From Epiperipatus broadwayi (Eukaryota; Onychophora; Udeonychophora; Euonychophora; Peripatidae), in assembly GCA_028023455.1 (NCBI GenBank), contig JAQFVV010000022.1:10993100-11057099 (forward strand): a DNA stretch of 64,000 nucleotides, read 5' to 3'. Of this stretch, positions 37,808 to 48,232 are shown in pieces; the stretch's first letter is position 1; each line of letters opens with the position of its first letter. The notes below the pieces were generated by a model that was not told the DNA's origin, made no database searches, and saw only the letters and a list, made by a program, of their open reading frames with translations. The translations under genes and the position numbers were made by a program.

Positions 37808-38440
37808 TTTTGGAATAGGAAATAAAAGTAAATTATATTACAATTTACACCAAATTAAAATATTCAAACAAAATATAAAAATGAAAGCCGACTTTTTGGA
37901 CTTTTAGGTACAGTAATTAATCAGAGCTTTTGTGTGTGTGTGTCGATAAAAATTTACGTTACTTTCTAATAGCAGATAATAGTACATTATAAACTTTTTT
38001 GGACAGGAATTAATCAGAGGCTATTTTGTTGGGTGTGTGGATATAAAAAGTCACGTTCCTTTCTTAATAGAAAATAAGAGTGAATTTTAGCCTTTTTGAG
38101 ACATTAATTAATACAAAAACTGTGTTTTGAAATCAAAGTCAATTATATTACAACTTCCACAAAATTTAAAAATTCAAACAAAATTTTTAAATGAAAGCCA
38201 ACTTTGACTTTTTGGAACAGTAATTAATCAGAGACTGGCATTTTTTTTTTTTTGTGTGTGTGTTTATATAAAAAGTTACATTACATTTTTAATAACAAAT
38301 AATAGTAAATAGAGCAGAAAAATTACATTACTCTTATAATAAAAAATAAAAGTAAATTTTATCCTTTTTTGGATAGTAATTAATCAGACACTGTGTTTTG
38401 GGGAAAAAGTAAATTCGATTGCAATTTACCCACTAAAGTT
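37808..38440. repeat. variable tandem repeat, about 95-166 bp x 5
   Basis: The word TAATTAATCAGAG or a close variant recurs at about 37914, 38008, 38105, 38221 and 38387. It is followed by a (TG)n-containing block, then ATAAAAAGTTACGTTACTTT-like and AATAGTAAATTTTAGCC-like blocks. A second motif (AATTCAAACAAAATATAAAA, then GAAAGCCGACTTT) is present in some units only, so the repeat is higher-order and irregular. Confidence 0.65.
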
Positions 38441-39198
38441 AATAATTATAGCAACCTATTAAAATGTAAGCCGACTTAGGTGTCTGGCAATTGCCAATTT
38501 TCAGACTTCGAAGCAGCCATATTACTTGTCTCACACGATTTCTCATGGATACATTACTTTCATCGGGATCTTCAAAATAGTGCTGTGCTGCACCATACAA
38601 TCCAATTTGTAAAGGTTTCACTGTCCTGATGAAACAGTGACGACACTGTTAAAGCTGTTAGAAGGTACCAATAGGTCAGTTCACATGAAAAAAAAGATGT
38701 TGGACCTGAAAAGTTAAATTATTTTGACATAATGCAGTCAACACACCCTCACACAATACTGTAGCAAAAATAAACAACAGAGCATTACCATAAAGTGCAT
38801 AACACAAGCAACTATGGCAGCCAATGAAGACATTTTTCTGTGCTTTTAGCATAGAAAGAAGCCACAGTGGCAGCCGGCACCCAAGTAAATGGATTCTTTC
38901 CATGTTTTATCGTAGAAAGAAGGCTTAGCTAGAAATAGCACCACCAAGCAGCTTATATGATAGATCAGAACACTACCAACTTTTTTTTATTAGGTATTAA
39001 TATATTTTTAAAATTTACTTAAGAATGATTGTCTGAAACACATCCTGTAGAAACTGTTATTGTTTTTATTATCAATGTAGCAATGGAAAATATATTATGT
39101 AATTCATGAGTGGTATTTTGAAGAGTTGACATTGCTTCAATTTGTTTATTAATTTATATTTAAATAATAGTTAACTATTAAATATACTAATATTAATA
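38441..39198. other. slightly GC-richer interval with two short minus-strand frames
   Basis: Minus frames at 38439-38621 and 38676-38903 sit close together in sequence less AT-rich than the surroundings. The first reads like plausible protein (VRQVIWLLRSLKIGN) but neither matches a family I know, and they are not in a continuous frame. It could be part of a decayed repeat or an exon relic. No function assigned. Confidence 0.25.
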
Positions 39199-40393
39199 CA
39201 CCTAGGTCTTGTTTTACGCGATAGATAGGTTCCTCAGAAAACACATGCAAACGAAATCACACAAAAATAGACGTAACTTACATTGAAAAAGGGGGATGCG
39301 GTCTGTGATTTTTCAAAATTCGCATAAAAGCAAAGCACCAACGTAAAATTACTTTAAAATTCATGCAAAAAAAATATAAGGAAATAAAATATGACTAATA
39401 AAAAATTTCAAATTTGAAAAAAATTGATACAAGACAAACTTTTTTTGACTATAATATTTCATTTTATTCAAAATAATATATTTTTATGCATAATTTACAG
39501 TACAGTAATTTACATTTTTTATACATGTTTTAATTATTATAGCTATTTGCCGAAAAACACGTTTGTTTGCAAACAACTAGCGCCAACTTCACATTCATGT
39601 TGTAACAGTGGTTTTCTGGTGACAACGTAATTAGTAATTAATTTTTGAGATAATGATTTTATTAATTGTTTATGAAACTAACAACTAAAAATTAAATTCT
39701 TATTTTTGTCTTTAATTTTCAATTCGGTTTAAAAATCAAATTTCACATTAATTTCAAGTCACAGTAAGTAATTTTTAAATTGTTAATTACAATTAAAAAT
39801 CAGATTTTAATTGTCAAATTTAATTATGCCCACTGCTATTATTGACCTTTTAAAAATAAACTTGTGGACACTAAATGATTAATAATTGATTACGTTCTTT
39901 TTTAAAAAGCAAAAACAGAATGTGATTTAAAATACAAAATTAACACGTACAATGTTTGAACAAATTTACATTATAATCTTGTAAAATTTAATGTGTGTAT
40001 ATATAAAATGTGGAAATTATGATTTTAATTTCATTATTGCATAAAATGTTACTATTATAAAGCACTGAAAATATTGAAATTACTAAGATAAAAGTCGAAT
40101 TCCAATAATGTGCTATTACTTTCAATATAATGTAAGTGGGGAAAAAGAAGGGTTTAAAAAGGGGGGGGGGGGGGGGGAAAACCAACCCAACCCCCCCAAG
40201 GAAAAGGGGGGGAGGGAAGACACCAAGCGGGGGGTTTGGGCGAAATTTATTATTTAAAGTAATAGCGCATTATTGGAGTTCATACACATGGGTCTCTTTT
40301 TACGTGGACTTATTTAACACACTTCTGGTGAAACACAAATCGCGTAACTTCAAAATCATGTTAAATAAGTCTGCGTAAAAAGAGACCCAGGTG
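39199..40393. mobile_element. TA-flanked TIR element, copy 2 (inverted)
   Basis: Reverse-complement relative of 34719-35670. It begins CACCTAGGTCTTGTTTTACG and ends AAAAAGAGACCCAGGTG, with TA at 39197-39198 and 40394-40395. It is about 240 bp longer than copy 1 for two reasons. A G-rich block lies at 40136-40240, where copy 1 has only about 6 bases. A partial second terminus (CATGGGTCTCTTTTTACGTG) begins near 40288, so the last about 105 bp form a hairpin. The interior has no transposase. Confidence 0.8.
40136..40240. other. G/C-rich low-complexity patch, probable assembly artefact
   Basis: In the middle of AT-rich DNA there is a 105-bp block with a run of 18 G (40161-40178), more G runs and a C run. 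It interrupts sequence that is continuous in the sister element at about 34840. Such composition is foreign to the whole window. I suspect low-quality read sequence or gap filling, not biology. Confidence 0.6.
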
Positions 40394-40438
40394 TATTCAA
40401 AATTGAATAGTAATTGAATATTGAATGCTTCAATATTT

Positions 40439-41333
40439 ATGAAAAGATACATGGACAATTGTCTATTGATTTTTAATAAAAGTCAAAGGCAAATAATTTT
40501 TTTCCTTGAAGAAGTTGATAGATTAGATGAAAGCATAACATTTACAATAGAAAAAGAAAAGAAAGATAGGCTATCATAATTTGATATTCTAATGGTATGT
40601 GTAAAATAGACATCAATATATAAAAAGATGAATATAGATAATGACATAGCTAATTGGAATTCACATACAAATAAGAAATATAAAGTAAATGGTATTACTC
40701 CAAGAATGTATAGAGTTATAAATTATTCTCAAATGAAAAGGATTATAATAAGCAAGTGGAGTTGATAGTTAAGGAATTTAAAAGTAATGATTACCCAGTA
40801 AAGATTATAGAGGATAATATAAAAATGTCAGAAGAGAGATTTATTGTTAATAATGAGGAGAATAATAGAAAGAAGAATAAAGATAAATATATGGGTATTA
40901 AAACATATAATAATAATATTGTAAAGTGAGAATTAATAGAAAGTTTAATAATATAATAAAATTTAAAGTGGTAAATAAGAAAAGAAAGAGTATGCTTAAT
41001 ATTTTGGATAATAAATATATAGGAAATATAGAAAATTGTATAAATGAAGTATATAGAATAGAGTGTAAATCTTGTAAAGAAAAAAATATTAGGAATAGTT
41101 ATGTGGGTGAAACAAAGAATTCAATTTACACAAGGTTGACTTAGCATAGATATGATATATCACCTCTTTATTTACATTCATTAGAGTTGGGGCATATATT
41201 TAAAAAGGAAAGTCTTAAAATGATAAACCATACTAAAAATGTGAGGGATAGAGAGATAAAGGAGGCTATATTGATTAGAAGCATTAGGCAATCTCTTAAT
41301 AATGACCAGGGTTTGAAAATATTAATTTTGTAG
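40439..41333 (+). pseudogene. Penelope-like element 4: RT end plus GIY-YIG endonuclease
   Basis: Begins at the RT catalytic box, here MKRYMDNCLLIF (YMDN in place of YVDD), followed by ITFTIEKEKKDR. The linker (about 40730-40920) is followed at 40926-41144 by a GIY-YIG endonuclease: INEVYRIECKSC, then NSYVGETKNSIYTRL, with a stop right after. The tail continues in frame as HRYDISPLYLHSLELGHIF and EIKEAILIRS to a stop at 41331-41333. It is 5'-truncated close to the end of the TIR element at 40393. Distinct in sequence from PLEs 1-3. Stops and the Asp-to-Asn change make it inactive. Confidence 0.8.
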
Positions 41334-42380
41334 GAATATGTTTGTTAATGAATAGGTATGTGTAGATTTTAAAGAATTACAATAATATATAGTTTCAAAA
41401 TATGTTCATAGAGGGCGGAGAGATGAAGAAAATAAAGAAATGAAAAAATTCTTAAAAATTTTTTGAAGTTATTTCGATTATAGGAGGAAGAGAACTGAAT
41501 CTTTTTTAAAAGGTAAAAAATTAAAAATTAAGAGGAAATAAAATTATAAGGATATTGTGTTTGTTAATATTATTGTTATTGATTAATGTATAAAATATAA
41601 GTAATTAAAATATAAGAAATAAATTATGAAAGGGCAAATTTAAAATTTAAATGATTAGAATCTGAAGAAATAAATATTAAAATAAAATTTTATATAAAAG
41701 AAGTTAATTGAATATAAGTGTGGGATAAAGAGGTTTTAGATTGTAGAGATATTAAAGATCCATATTTAAGCTAATACTTGGAGTGTTTGAAATGATGTTT
41801 TTTATTTTTATATGTATATTTGTATATGTATATGTGTATTGTAATGGGCACACATGCTGTTACATTCTATAAATAAAATTAAAGATTAGAAATAAAAAGT
41901 TCACAAATAAAAATTTGTTTTAAAAAATTGAAAATTAAGTCATCTAAACTTGTATATATATATAAAATCGCACAGATGGAAAAATTTTAAAAGAAAACTT
42001 TATTAAAAAAAGAAAGTTTTAAAACTAAATTTTAAGAAAAAAAACTTAAAAGATATAAAGACAAAAAAATATATATCTTTAAGACTGTACAATAATTTAA
42101 TTAATGCTATTGTGTAAAATGGAAATGATTATTTTCAATTAGTTAAAGTAAACTAGCCCTTGGGCATTTCAAAATTTATAATTAAAGGTCAGATAGGAGA
42201 GAAAAACAATAGGAACAGAATAGCCAATAAAAGAAATCCCTCAGGAAACGAACCTCAGTGAAAGAATAATCATCATCATCATGTCATGTTGAGTTAATCC
42301 GCAAATTTAATATAAAAAGAAAAAAATGGAAATAAAATATGATGTGTGTTATATGTGTTAGTGCAGGGAGAGTTGAAGCA
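41334..42380. other. no recognisable gene; probable PLE 4 3' flank
   Basis: Very A-rich sequence. The part up to about 41900, with ATGTATATTTGTATATG-like words, resembles the region after PLE 2 and may be 3' UTR. Nothing else seen. Confidence 0.4.
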
Positions 42381-42414
42381 GAAGGGATTGAAAAAATGCA
42401 CTTTCAATCCCTTC
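42381..42414. repeat. hairpin with 13-bp perfect stem
   Basis: GAAGGGATTGAAA (42381-42393) and its exact reverse complement (42402-42414) enclose the 8-base loop AAATGCAC, followed by a T-rich run. It could be a chance hairpin or the core of a small inverted-repeat element. Confidence 0.55.
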
Positions 42415-42439
42415 AGTTTTTCTAAAAAAAAAGAAATAA

Positions 42440-43430
42440 AATATCATTTTCCCTTATTGCGGACCCCAGTACACCAGGGCCCGGCAATAAAATCCGGCAA
42501 AGAACTATACCAGCTACAGTAAAGGATCAACGGCTAATGGCATACCAGTCTCCTCAGGACATCATGGGTATTAACACTGGATCCCAATTACAAGCAATTA
42601 TTAATGATGGACTTTTTAAAACCGTAAGAACTTTATGAACTCTAATGAACTTTAACTATAAAACTTTCTCAGTACTTAAATAAAAATAGAAATTCCTATC
42701 TGACCAAATTAAATCATTTATTAATAATTATTTTTATTGAATGTATTTTTTTTAAAATCATTTCCATTAATTTATTTTTTCTGTTCTTTTAAGTGTTTAT
42801 TATGATTTTTTTTCTGTTAAGCTAAACTTTTATTAAATGTTAAATTTAAGTCGGGCATGAATAGCTGCATAGATTCGCAAAGTTATATTAGTTTAAGGGA
42901 GGGTAAATCTTAGGTTATTTGTTTTGCAGTTAGATTGGGTCAATGGATTGGATGTATTGGTGTAATTAGTAAATGTAGCATGAAGATCGCTATGTGCAGG
43001 ATCACATTATACGCCACCCTTGGGCAAAATAAGTCCCATTTCTCACTGACCATTGGAAGCATACGGTATTCCCTGCTCCTTGGATCACCCCTTTAGGCTA
43101 TGGAATGGGATAGTAAGACGGCAGAAAGGACCGCAATTCCTTCCTATGGAGTTTTCTTTTTTTATTGTTCTTCTCGCCAGACAGACGTAGCTATCCTGTA
43201 CTGGACAAGAGACATTTCTTCTCGATTACCATGCTGTTCAGATGTATATTTCTGACAGTAAGGTATTGTGCTGTCATATTCATGCTGCATTGAATACATT
43301 GATATATCAGATAGACTGGCGTTAGTCTGATTGCAAACTTTTGATATAGAGTTAAATAAGGGATATAGAATACTTTCTTTTCGAGTACAATTTATGTAGT
43401 CTGTCCATACTCCGACACTCTAATAAAATA
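42440..43430. other. unassigned GC-richer segment
   Basis: Sequence such as ACCAGGGCCCGGCAATAAAA (near 42473) and 42990-43340 is clearly less AT-rich than its surroundings. It has no open frame of note and no partner in the window. It may be the UTR of a LINE or part of an unrecognised transposon. No family motif seen. Confidence 0.3.
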
Positions 43431-43775
43431 TTAATAAATTCATCTGTGCGAACTTCTAAAATAAAAAGTTAAAATGTAAATTAAATTCTAAAGTAAAGGT
43501 TAGACTAAAATAATAATTCTAAATTTTATATATGTGCATAATAAATGTTTGTGTGTATTATTACTGACAGTAGCTTCTTTTATTTTTTTAATATTGAAAA
43601 CATATTTTAAATAAGAATTTATATATTATAAATCTCTGTGTCTTCCTGAGCTAGTGGCATGGGCTAATGGTCAATATAAAATAAAAATTGGATCTTTAAC
43701 AGTGCGTATCTGCCTACTATATAATTTTTCCAGGTTCCAATAGCCTGGTGGCGCCCTTGTATGCAGATACAGTAA

Positions 43776-43785
43776 GACTCGAACC
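43776..43785 (-). other. tRNA-type B-box
   Basis: The minus strand reads GGTTCGAGTC, a perfect B-box, in the context ACAGGTTCGAGTCTTACTGT. No complete tRNA fold could be drawn, so a SINE relic is likelier than a tRNA gene. Confidence 0.3.
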
Positions 43786-43868
43786 TGTTTCCCGACCATT
43801 ATAGTATATATATTGGTATATGTATAGATAGGTATTAATTGTATATATTAATTGTATATGTTTAAATG

Positions 43869-43910
43869 TTGCTCTGATGATGACTGCTAGACAGTTGAAA
43901 CTGTAGGCAA
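43869..43910 (+). ncRNA. candidate hammerhead ribozyme, second family
   Basis: Stem I is TTGCT/GGCAA (43869-43873 with 43906-43910). The core CTGATGA is at 43874-43880. Stem II is GACTG/CAGTT with loop CTAGA, preceded by one unpaired T. GAAA is at 43897-43900. Stem III is AC/GT with a one-base loop, and the predicted site is after A43905 (GTA). All invariant bases are present. CTGATGATGACT...GTTGAAAC resembles motifs that I associate with terminal repeats of Penelope-like elements. The tiny stem III would need a dimer to be stable. Untested. Confidence 0.45.
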
Positions 43911-43970
43911 GAGGAGATAAAATAAATCATATGTTAAACTGCATTGTAGAGTGTCAATTAAGGTGTATAA

Positions 43971-44515
43971 CAGTGGTCTTCAACCTTTTCACACCTGCGG
44001 ACTGGTAAAAATAAGGATGTTTCACGGACCAGCAAAAATAAGAATAAGGTTTCGCAGACCGGCAAAAGTCTATAGGTAAATTTTCTTAAAGATGTAAACT
44101 GCTTAGCCTTAGATGAGCATAATTGTTATAACTGATCAAAACAACAATGTTAAATATACAAGATGAAATTATATATATATGGAGTTGGTATAATAAAAAA
44201 CTTTTTTTTTTTTAATTTTGAATTTTTTTAGAAAAGTAATAAAAAATTTAATTCTACCCCCCCCCCCCCATAAACATCTGTGATAACTATAAAAACAAAT
44301 TAATTTATGTATGATTGATTAGATTTTGTTTTCGTTCAGTTTCTTTTTTTTTTAATTGGATAAAAATGAGATGAAAAAATAAATAAAAATTGTTTATATT
44401 AATTAAAAGTTTAAACTCTTATTATTTTGTTATCTTTCCTGCCAGTTTACCGCAGACCAGTAAAAAACTTCTGTGTCCCGGCACCGGTCCATGGACCAAG
44501 GGTTGAAGAACACTG
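43971..44515. mobile_element. hAT-like non-autonomous transposon with perfect 8-bp TSD
   Basis: Begins CAGTGGTCTTCAACCTTTTC and ends GGGTTGAAGAACACTG, an imperfect terminal inverted repeat of about 16 bp. Subterminal blocks such as GCGGACTGGT and CCGGTCCATGGACC are also inverted. Flanked by the exact 8-bp duplication GTGTATAA (43963-43970 and 44516-44523). CAGTGGT ends with 8-bp TSDs are the hAT superfamily signature. At 545 bp it has no transposase. A run of 13 C lies inside at 44257-44269. Confidence 0.92.
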
Positions 44516-44523
44516 GTGTATAA

Positions 44524-45260
44524 TATTAATATTCTGGTATTGATATCTTTTTTAATCATTATCATCACTAGATTAATTATCACTCTTCTTTTTTTTTAAT
44601 CTTCTATCATTCTTCTTTTATCTTACTATCTTCAAACACTTGTGGTAATATAAAGCTCAGATATTAAGAGCCTATCATCCAATTAGTAATCCCTATATCC
44701 TGTAACAATGAGTTGTGTATTTGTACACTTATTATTCTGTCTTTGTCTGCAGTTAGAATTGCTACATTTCTTTAATAGTTAATGATGATGATAATATTTA
44801 CAGTAAGAAACGTAGTTAAAATAATCTTGTGACTATGGAAAAAAGTTTCTCAAGCAAAAAAAAGAGAAAAAACTACAGAAAGGGAAACAGGATGGTCTAA
44901 GGTCAAGTAGGGCCCTTGCCCAGGGTCTATACTGTGAAACTTTAACATTTTTTAAAAATTAAAAGAATTAAGTATATTTTTAAAATTAAACTACTCTGCA
45001 GGAAATTTATGATAAGAAACAAATAATCAGTATTGCTAAATGTTGTAAAAATATAATGCAGTTCTCTGAAAAATAACAAATTTTTATACTTGTACAATGA
45101 CATTTTTTTATTTATCAGAAATTAATACCATTTTATATTTATTAGCAATAATTTTTCATGTTTTAATGTGTTAAATTTATTACCAAATTTTATAATAAAT
45201 TACAAATATAAGACAGAGTGTTATATATTTAATAAAAATTATTTAAATTTATTATTTATT
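44524..45260. other. no recognisable gene
   Basis: AT-rich with no matching repeat or domain. Confidence 0.4.
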
Positions 45261-45418
45261 AAACTACTAAACATCACATGATTACCCATCGCCTATGCTT
45301 ACACAAGCTGTTATAACAGAGGCAAAACTCTCCATACAGTAGTGCCACTCAGTGCAAGCCAGAATAATCAATGGATGCAAGAAGGTTTGTGCATAAAATT
45401 CATATTTAGAGCCTACAC

Positions 45419-45481
45419 ATCCAATATTCCCAGACTAGTTTCTAGCTTGTGGCTTTCATCAGTGAAAAACTTTGAATCGGA
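45419..45481 (-). ncRNA. candidate hammerhead ribozyme (copy E, minus)
   Basis: Intact CTGATGA, GAAAC and TAGTC. Stem II is AGC/GCT with loop CACAA, a compensated version of GGC/GCC in copy A. Stem I is TTTTCA with TGGGAA plus ATTCAA with TTGGAT, again changed relative to copy A while keeping pairing, with G-U pairs. This co-variation supports a selected RNA fold at the time the family amplified. Confidence 0.6.
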
Positions 45482-45716
45482 GCACACTGCACCTAGACCC
45501 TAGCCTAGGATCCAATGCAACCCTCTGGCAGCCTCCTTTTATCTTTTTAGTTAACTACAAAGCTATGACTCCAAAATGAAAATACAATAATGGTTTCAAT
45601 TCATAATTATACAAGCAAATGAGCTTGAATTGAACACATTATTGTTTTCATTGGACTCATAGCTTTATAGTTAACTAATAAGATAAAAGGTGGCTGCTAG
45701 AGGATTGGTTCCATGC

Positions 45717-45784
45717 TCTCAGATTCAAGGTCCCTCACTGACGAAAGCTAAAAGCTAGAAACTAGTCTGGGGATATTGGACGAG
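45717..45784 (+). ncRNA. candidate hammerhead ribozyme (copy E, plus)
   Basis: Core CTGACGA (the variable N7 is C), stem II AGC/GCT with loop TAAAA, GAAACTAGTC intact. Stem I has five pairs next to the core (CCTCA with TGGGG, one G-U) and TTCAA with TTGGA beyond an internal loop. Confidence 0.58.
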
Positions 45785-46170
45785 TAGGCACTAAATAGGG
45801 ATTTTATGCACAAATCTTCTTGCATATTCATTATCATGGCTTAAACTGGATGACACTACTGCATGGTTTTGTCTCTGTTATTATATATTGTAAAAGGATG
45901 TAGTATATACAGGATGTCTGCTGTAGCAGAAATGTGCATTACAACTTCTTAACATATCATTTGTTTTGTGTTATTGTACTGATGAGAGATAATTATCTAT
46001 TTGCAGTAAAAATTTATTGTCTATATCTAATGGAAGATCAGCTTTAAGCAGATTGTATCTATTACTCCTACTTGGGCTAGCTTAGAGTTAAAAGATAAAT
46101 TGTCAGAGGCTTCATAATTTTATCTGAAAAACAAAATGCTTAAATTTTATTACACTAATTAAAAGACTAT

Positions 46171-46308
46171 CAAAATACAAAACTGTTCTGCATCATATTA
46201 AATTCTGAGAATAGAAAACGAAAGAAAATGAAAAATTTCCCATCTACTTTCATTTTCTATTCTTAGAATTTAAACTTTTATACTGCATAACAGTTTGTAG
46301 TTTTGTAG
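46171..46308. repeat. fold-back (palindromic) repeat of about 138 bp
   Basis: The two halves are imperfect reverse complements. CAAAACTGTTCTGCAT-like sequence and AATTCTGAGAATAGAAAACG on the left face TTTTCTATTCTTAGAATT and GCATAACAGTTTGTAG on the right, with a short centre near 46235. It resembles a tiny MITE. No TSD determined. Confidence 0.65.
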
Positions 46309-48232
46309 AAAAAAAAGAAATAACGAAAACTTCATAATTACATGTAAGTCAATAATATATAATTTATAAAGCACAAACAGTATTTGATCGCTATTACTAA
46401 CACTTGATTGGCTAATAAGCGCGAGAGGTTTGCAGTCTCTCAGTTTAATTTCAATTACGTGTAAGCTAAACCATTTTTTATTTCCAGCAAAAATTCAAGT
46501 TTTTATTCCTATTATACATTTCTAATTTTTTTTGTTTGTACAATACTCCGTACATAGATTCTTACTAGTACTACATTAAAAACCACTTGTAAATAATTTC
46601 TGTCACATTTAATTTTTTTAAATTTAGTTAACTTTTGTTTACATATTGTAAATTTATAAATAGTTATGAAAATATTTCATAAAATAAAATGAATTCATAA
46701 CAATCCTCTATTCTACCAAATGTTTTATTTTTAGTTAACAAGTAATATTTTTCTTATTTAATTTACCAGCTATTGGTTGGATGGTTAATTAAACTGGCTA
46801 CTTCCATCTGACGTTCTAATATCACAGTACAAGATTGAGCGTTTAAAAGTTCCATTAATGATAGATTATAATATTTTATTCAGCTGAGAATTATGAAATC
46901 TTCATTTCCGAATCTATCAGTTTACCTCTATATTATATTGCACAAGGCACTCTAACTTTTTTAGTCAAGCAACGTTTATGAAATAATAGCGATTATCCAT
47001 TCGTCTCTACTGCTCCTTGGATATGCCTCAAAGTATTTTTCAAAAAAAAAAAAATTACTTCTTTAATAGTATATGCCTGCCTTAAGGAATTCATTTAAGT
47101 TAAAACGTAGACAATTATTTTGTTTCTTTTTATTTTGTTGCTTTAAGATATAATAATTTAACAAAGTGAATTTTTATCCTAATAATATATATGAAAAACA
47201 GCACGCATATACATATGTATATAAAAAATATATTCTGTAAAGAATAGAACCTAATAAAATAATTAATAATGACCGTTAATGAATTTATCTAAAGACGATA
47301 TTGTCAAACGAATGGGTTAAAGAAATATCACCTTTGTAAATTGAATTATAGTAATTTGACGGATAAATATCGAACTACGGTACTAAAGATTAAGAATTGT
47401 CCCAACTGTTAATAGGTGATCTAGAAGAAATGCATTTTGGGTATAATTTATCTTTTACAGGTGTCTTTATTCATGTATTATGCGAGTAGAGATTGAAAGT
47501 TTGTAGCCTGAGATTGGTAAATTATTAGCCGATTTTTAAAACTCCATTGGTTGCTAGGCTACAACTAGACTTCGACATCTTTCAAATTTCGTCTATCTAA
47601 AATTACTGAATGGGAAAAAGGAAATAAATATTTTTGTTATAGTAAAACCAATTTCTCGTAGTTTAAAATGTGTCTGCCATTTTATTTTTTATTTTGAAAT
47701 TCCAAATATCGTAAATTTATTGCAGAAATTTTTATTATTATTTTATTAAAAGCATGAATATTACATCTTTTAGAATTTTAAAGCATGAATATTACATGTT
47801 AACAGGATTGTAAGTTAAATGAAAACTCTACTTACCAATTAAAGAATAATGAAATTAATTTTAAAAAATATTAACATAATTACAGTGGAATGAACTTTGT
47901 CTTTTTTATAACGTTATCAAATATTTAGAATTGAAGGCAAAATAACAATGTGTAGTGGGAAACAGCTATAATTTATTGAAATTTTTCGAAATATGTTTAT
48001 ATGATACATTCTCTTTTCTTAAGGCAGATGGAGTTACTATACAATAAGATGGGAGACATTGTTGAAGATATGGAATTGTTTTTAGTGATATATAGTGATT
48101 CAATCAGGAAGTAAAAAAAAATCCGTGAAGAAAAATCTAAGATCCTACTATCGAATGACCGAATAAAACTGTAGTATGGAAACGGGAGATATTTGTCTTG
48201 CAGAAGTGGAGGAATATAAGTAATTAGGTACT
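46309..48232. other. no certain gene
   Basis: AT-rich. Just before the LINE, 48030-48230 contains a possible scrap of another LINE RT end (KSKILLSN, then CLAEVEEYK), too worn to classify. Confidence 0.4.

Larger units (their letters stand above)
45261..45882. mobile_element. inverted pair of hammerhead-bearing units (copy E)
   Basis: A minus-strand unit (45261 to about 45602) and a plus-strand unit (about 45632-45882) form a long inverted repeat around a roughly 30-bp centre (ATAATTATACAAGCAAATGA). The arms share GATAAAAGGTGGCTG-type, hammerhead-core and CAAAACTCTCCAT-type blocks with copies A-D. The left end AAACTACTAAACATCACATG is the same terminus seen in copies A and D. The right unit is truncated before that terminus. 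No clear TSD could be read. Both hammerhead cores keep the invariant bases. Confidence 0.75.

Noticed and set aside
38439-38903. Two adjacent minus-strand frames that look protein-like
   Set aside because: No recognised domain, not in one frame, no start or splice context that I can defend. Recorded only as an unassigned interval.
40136-40378. Gly/Lys-rich open frame
   Set aside because: It arises from the poly-G patch, which is probably an assembly artefact.
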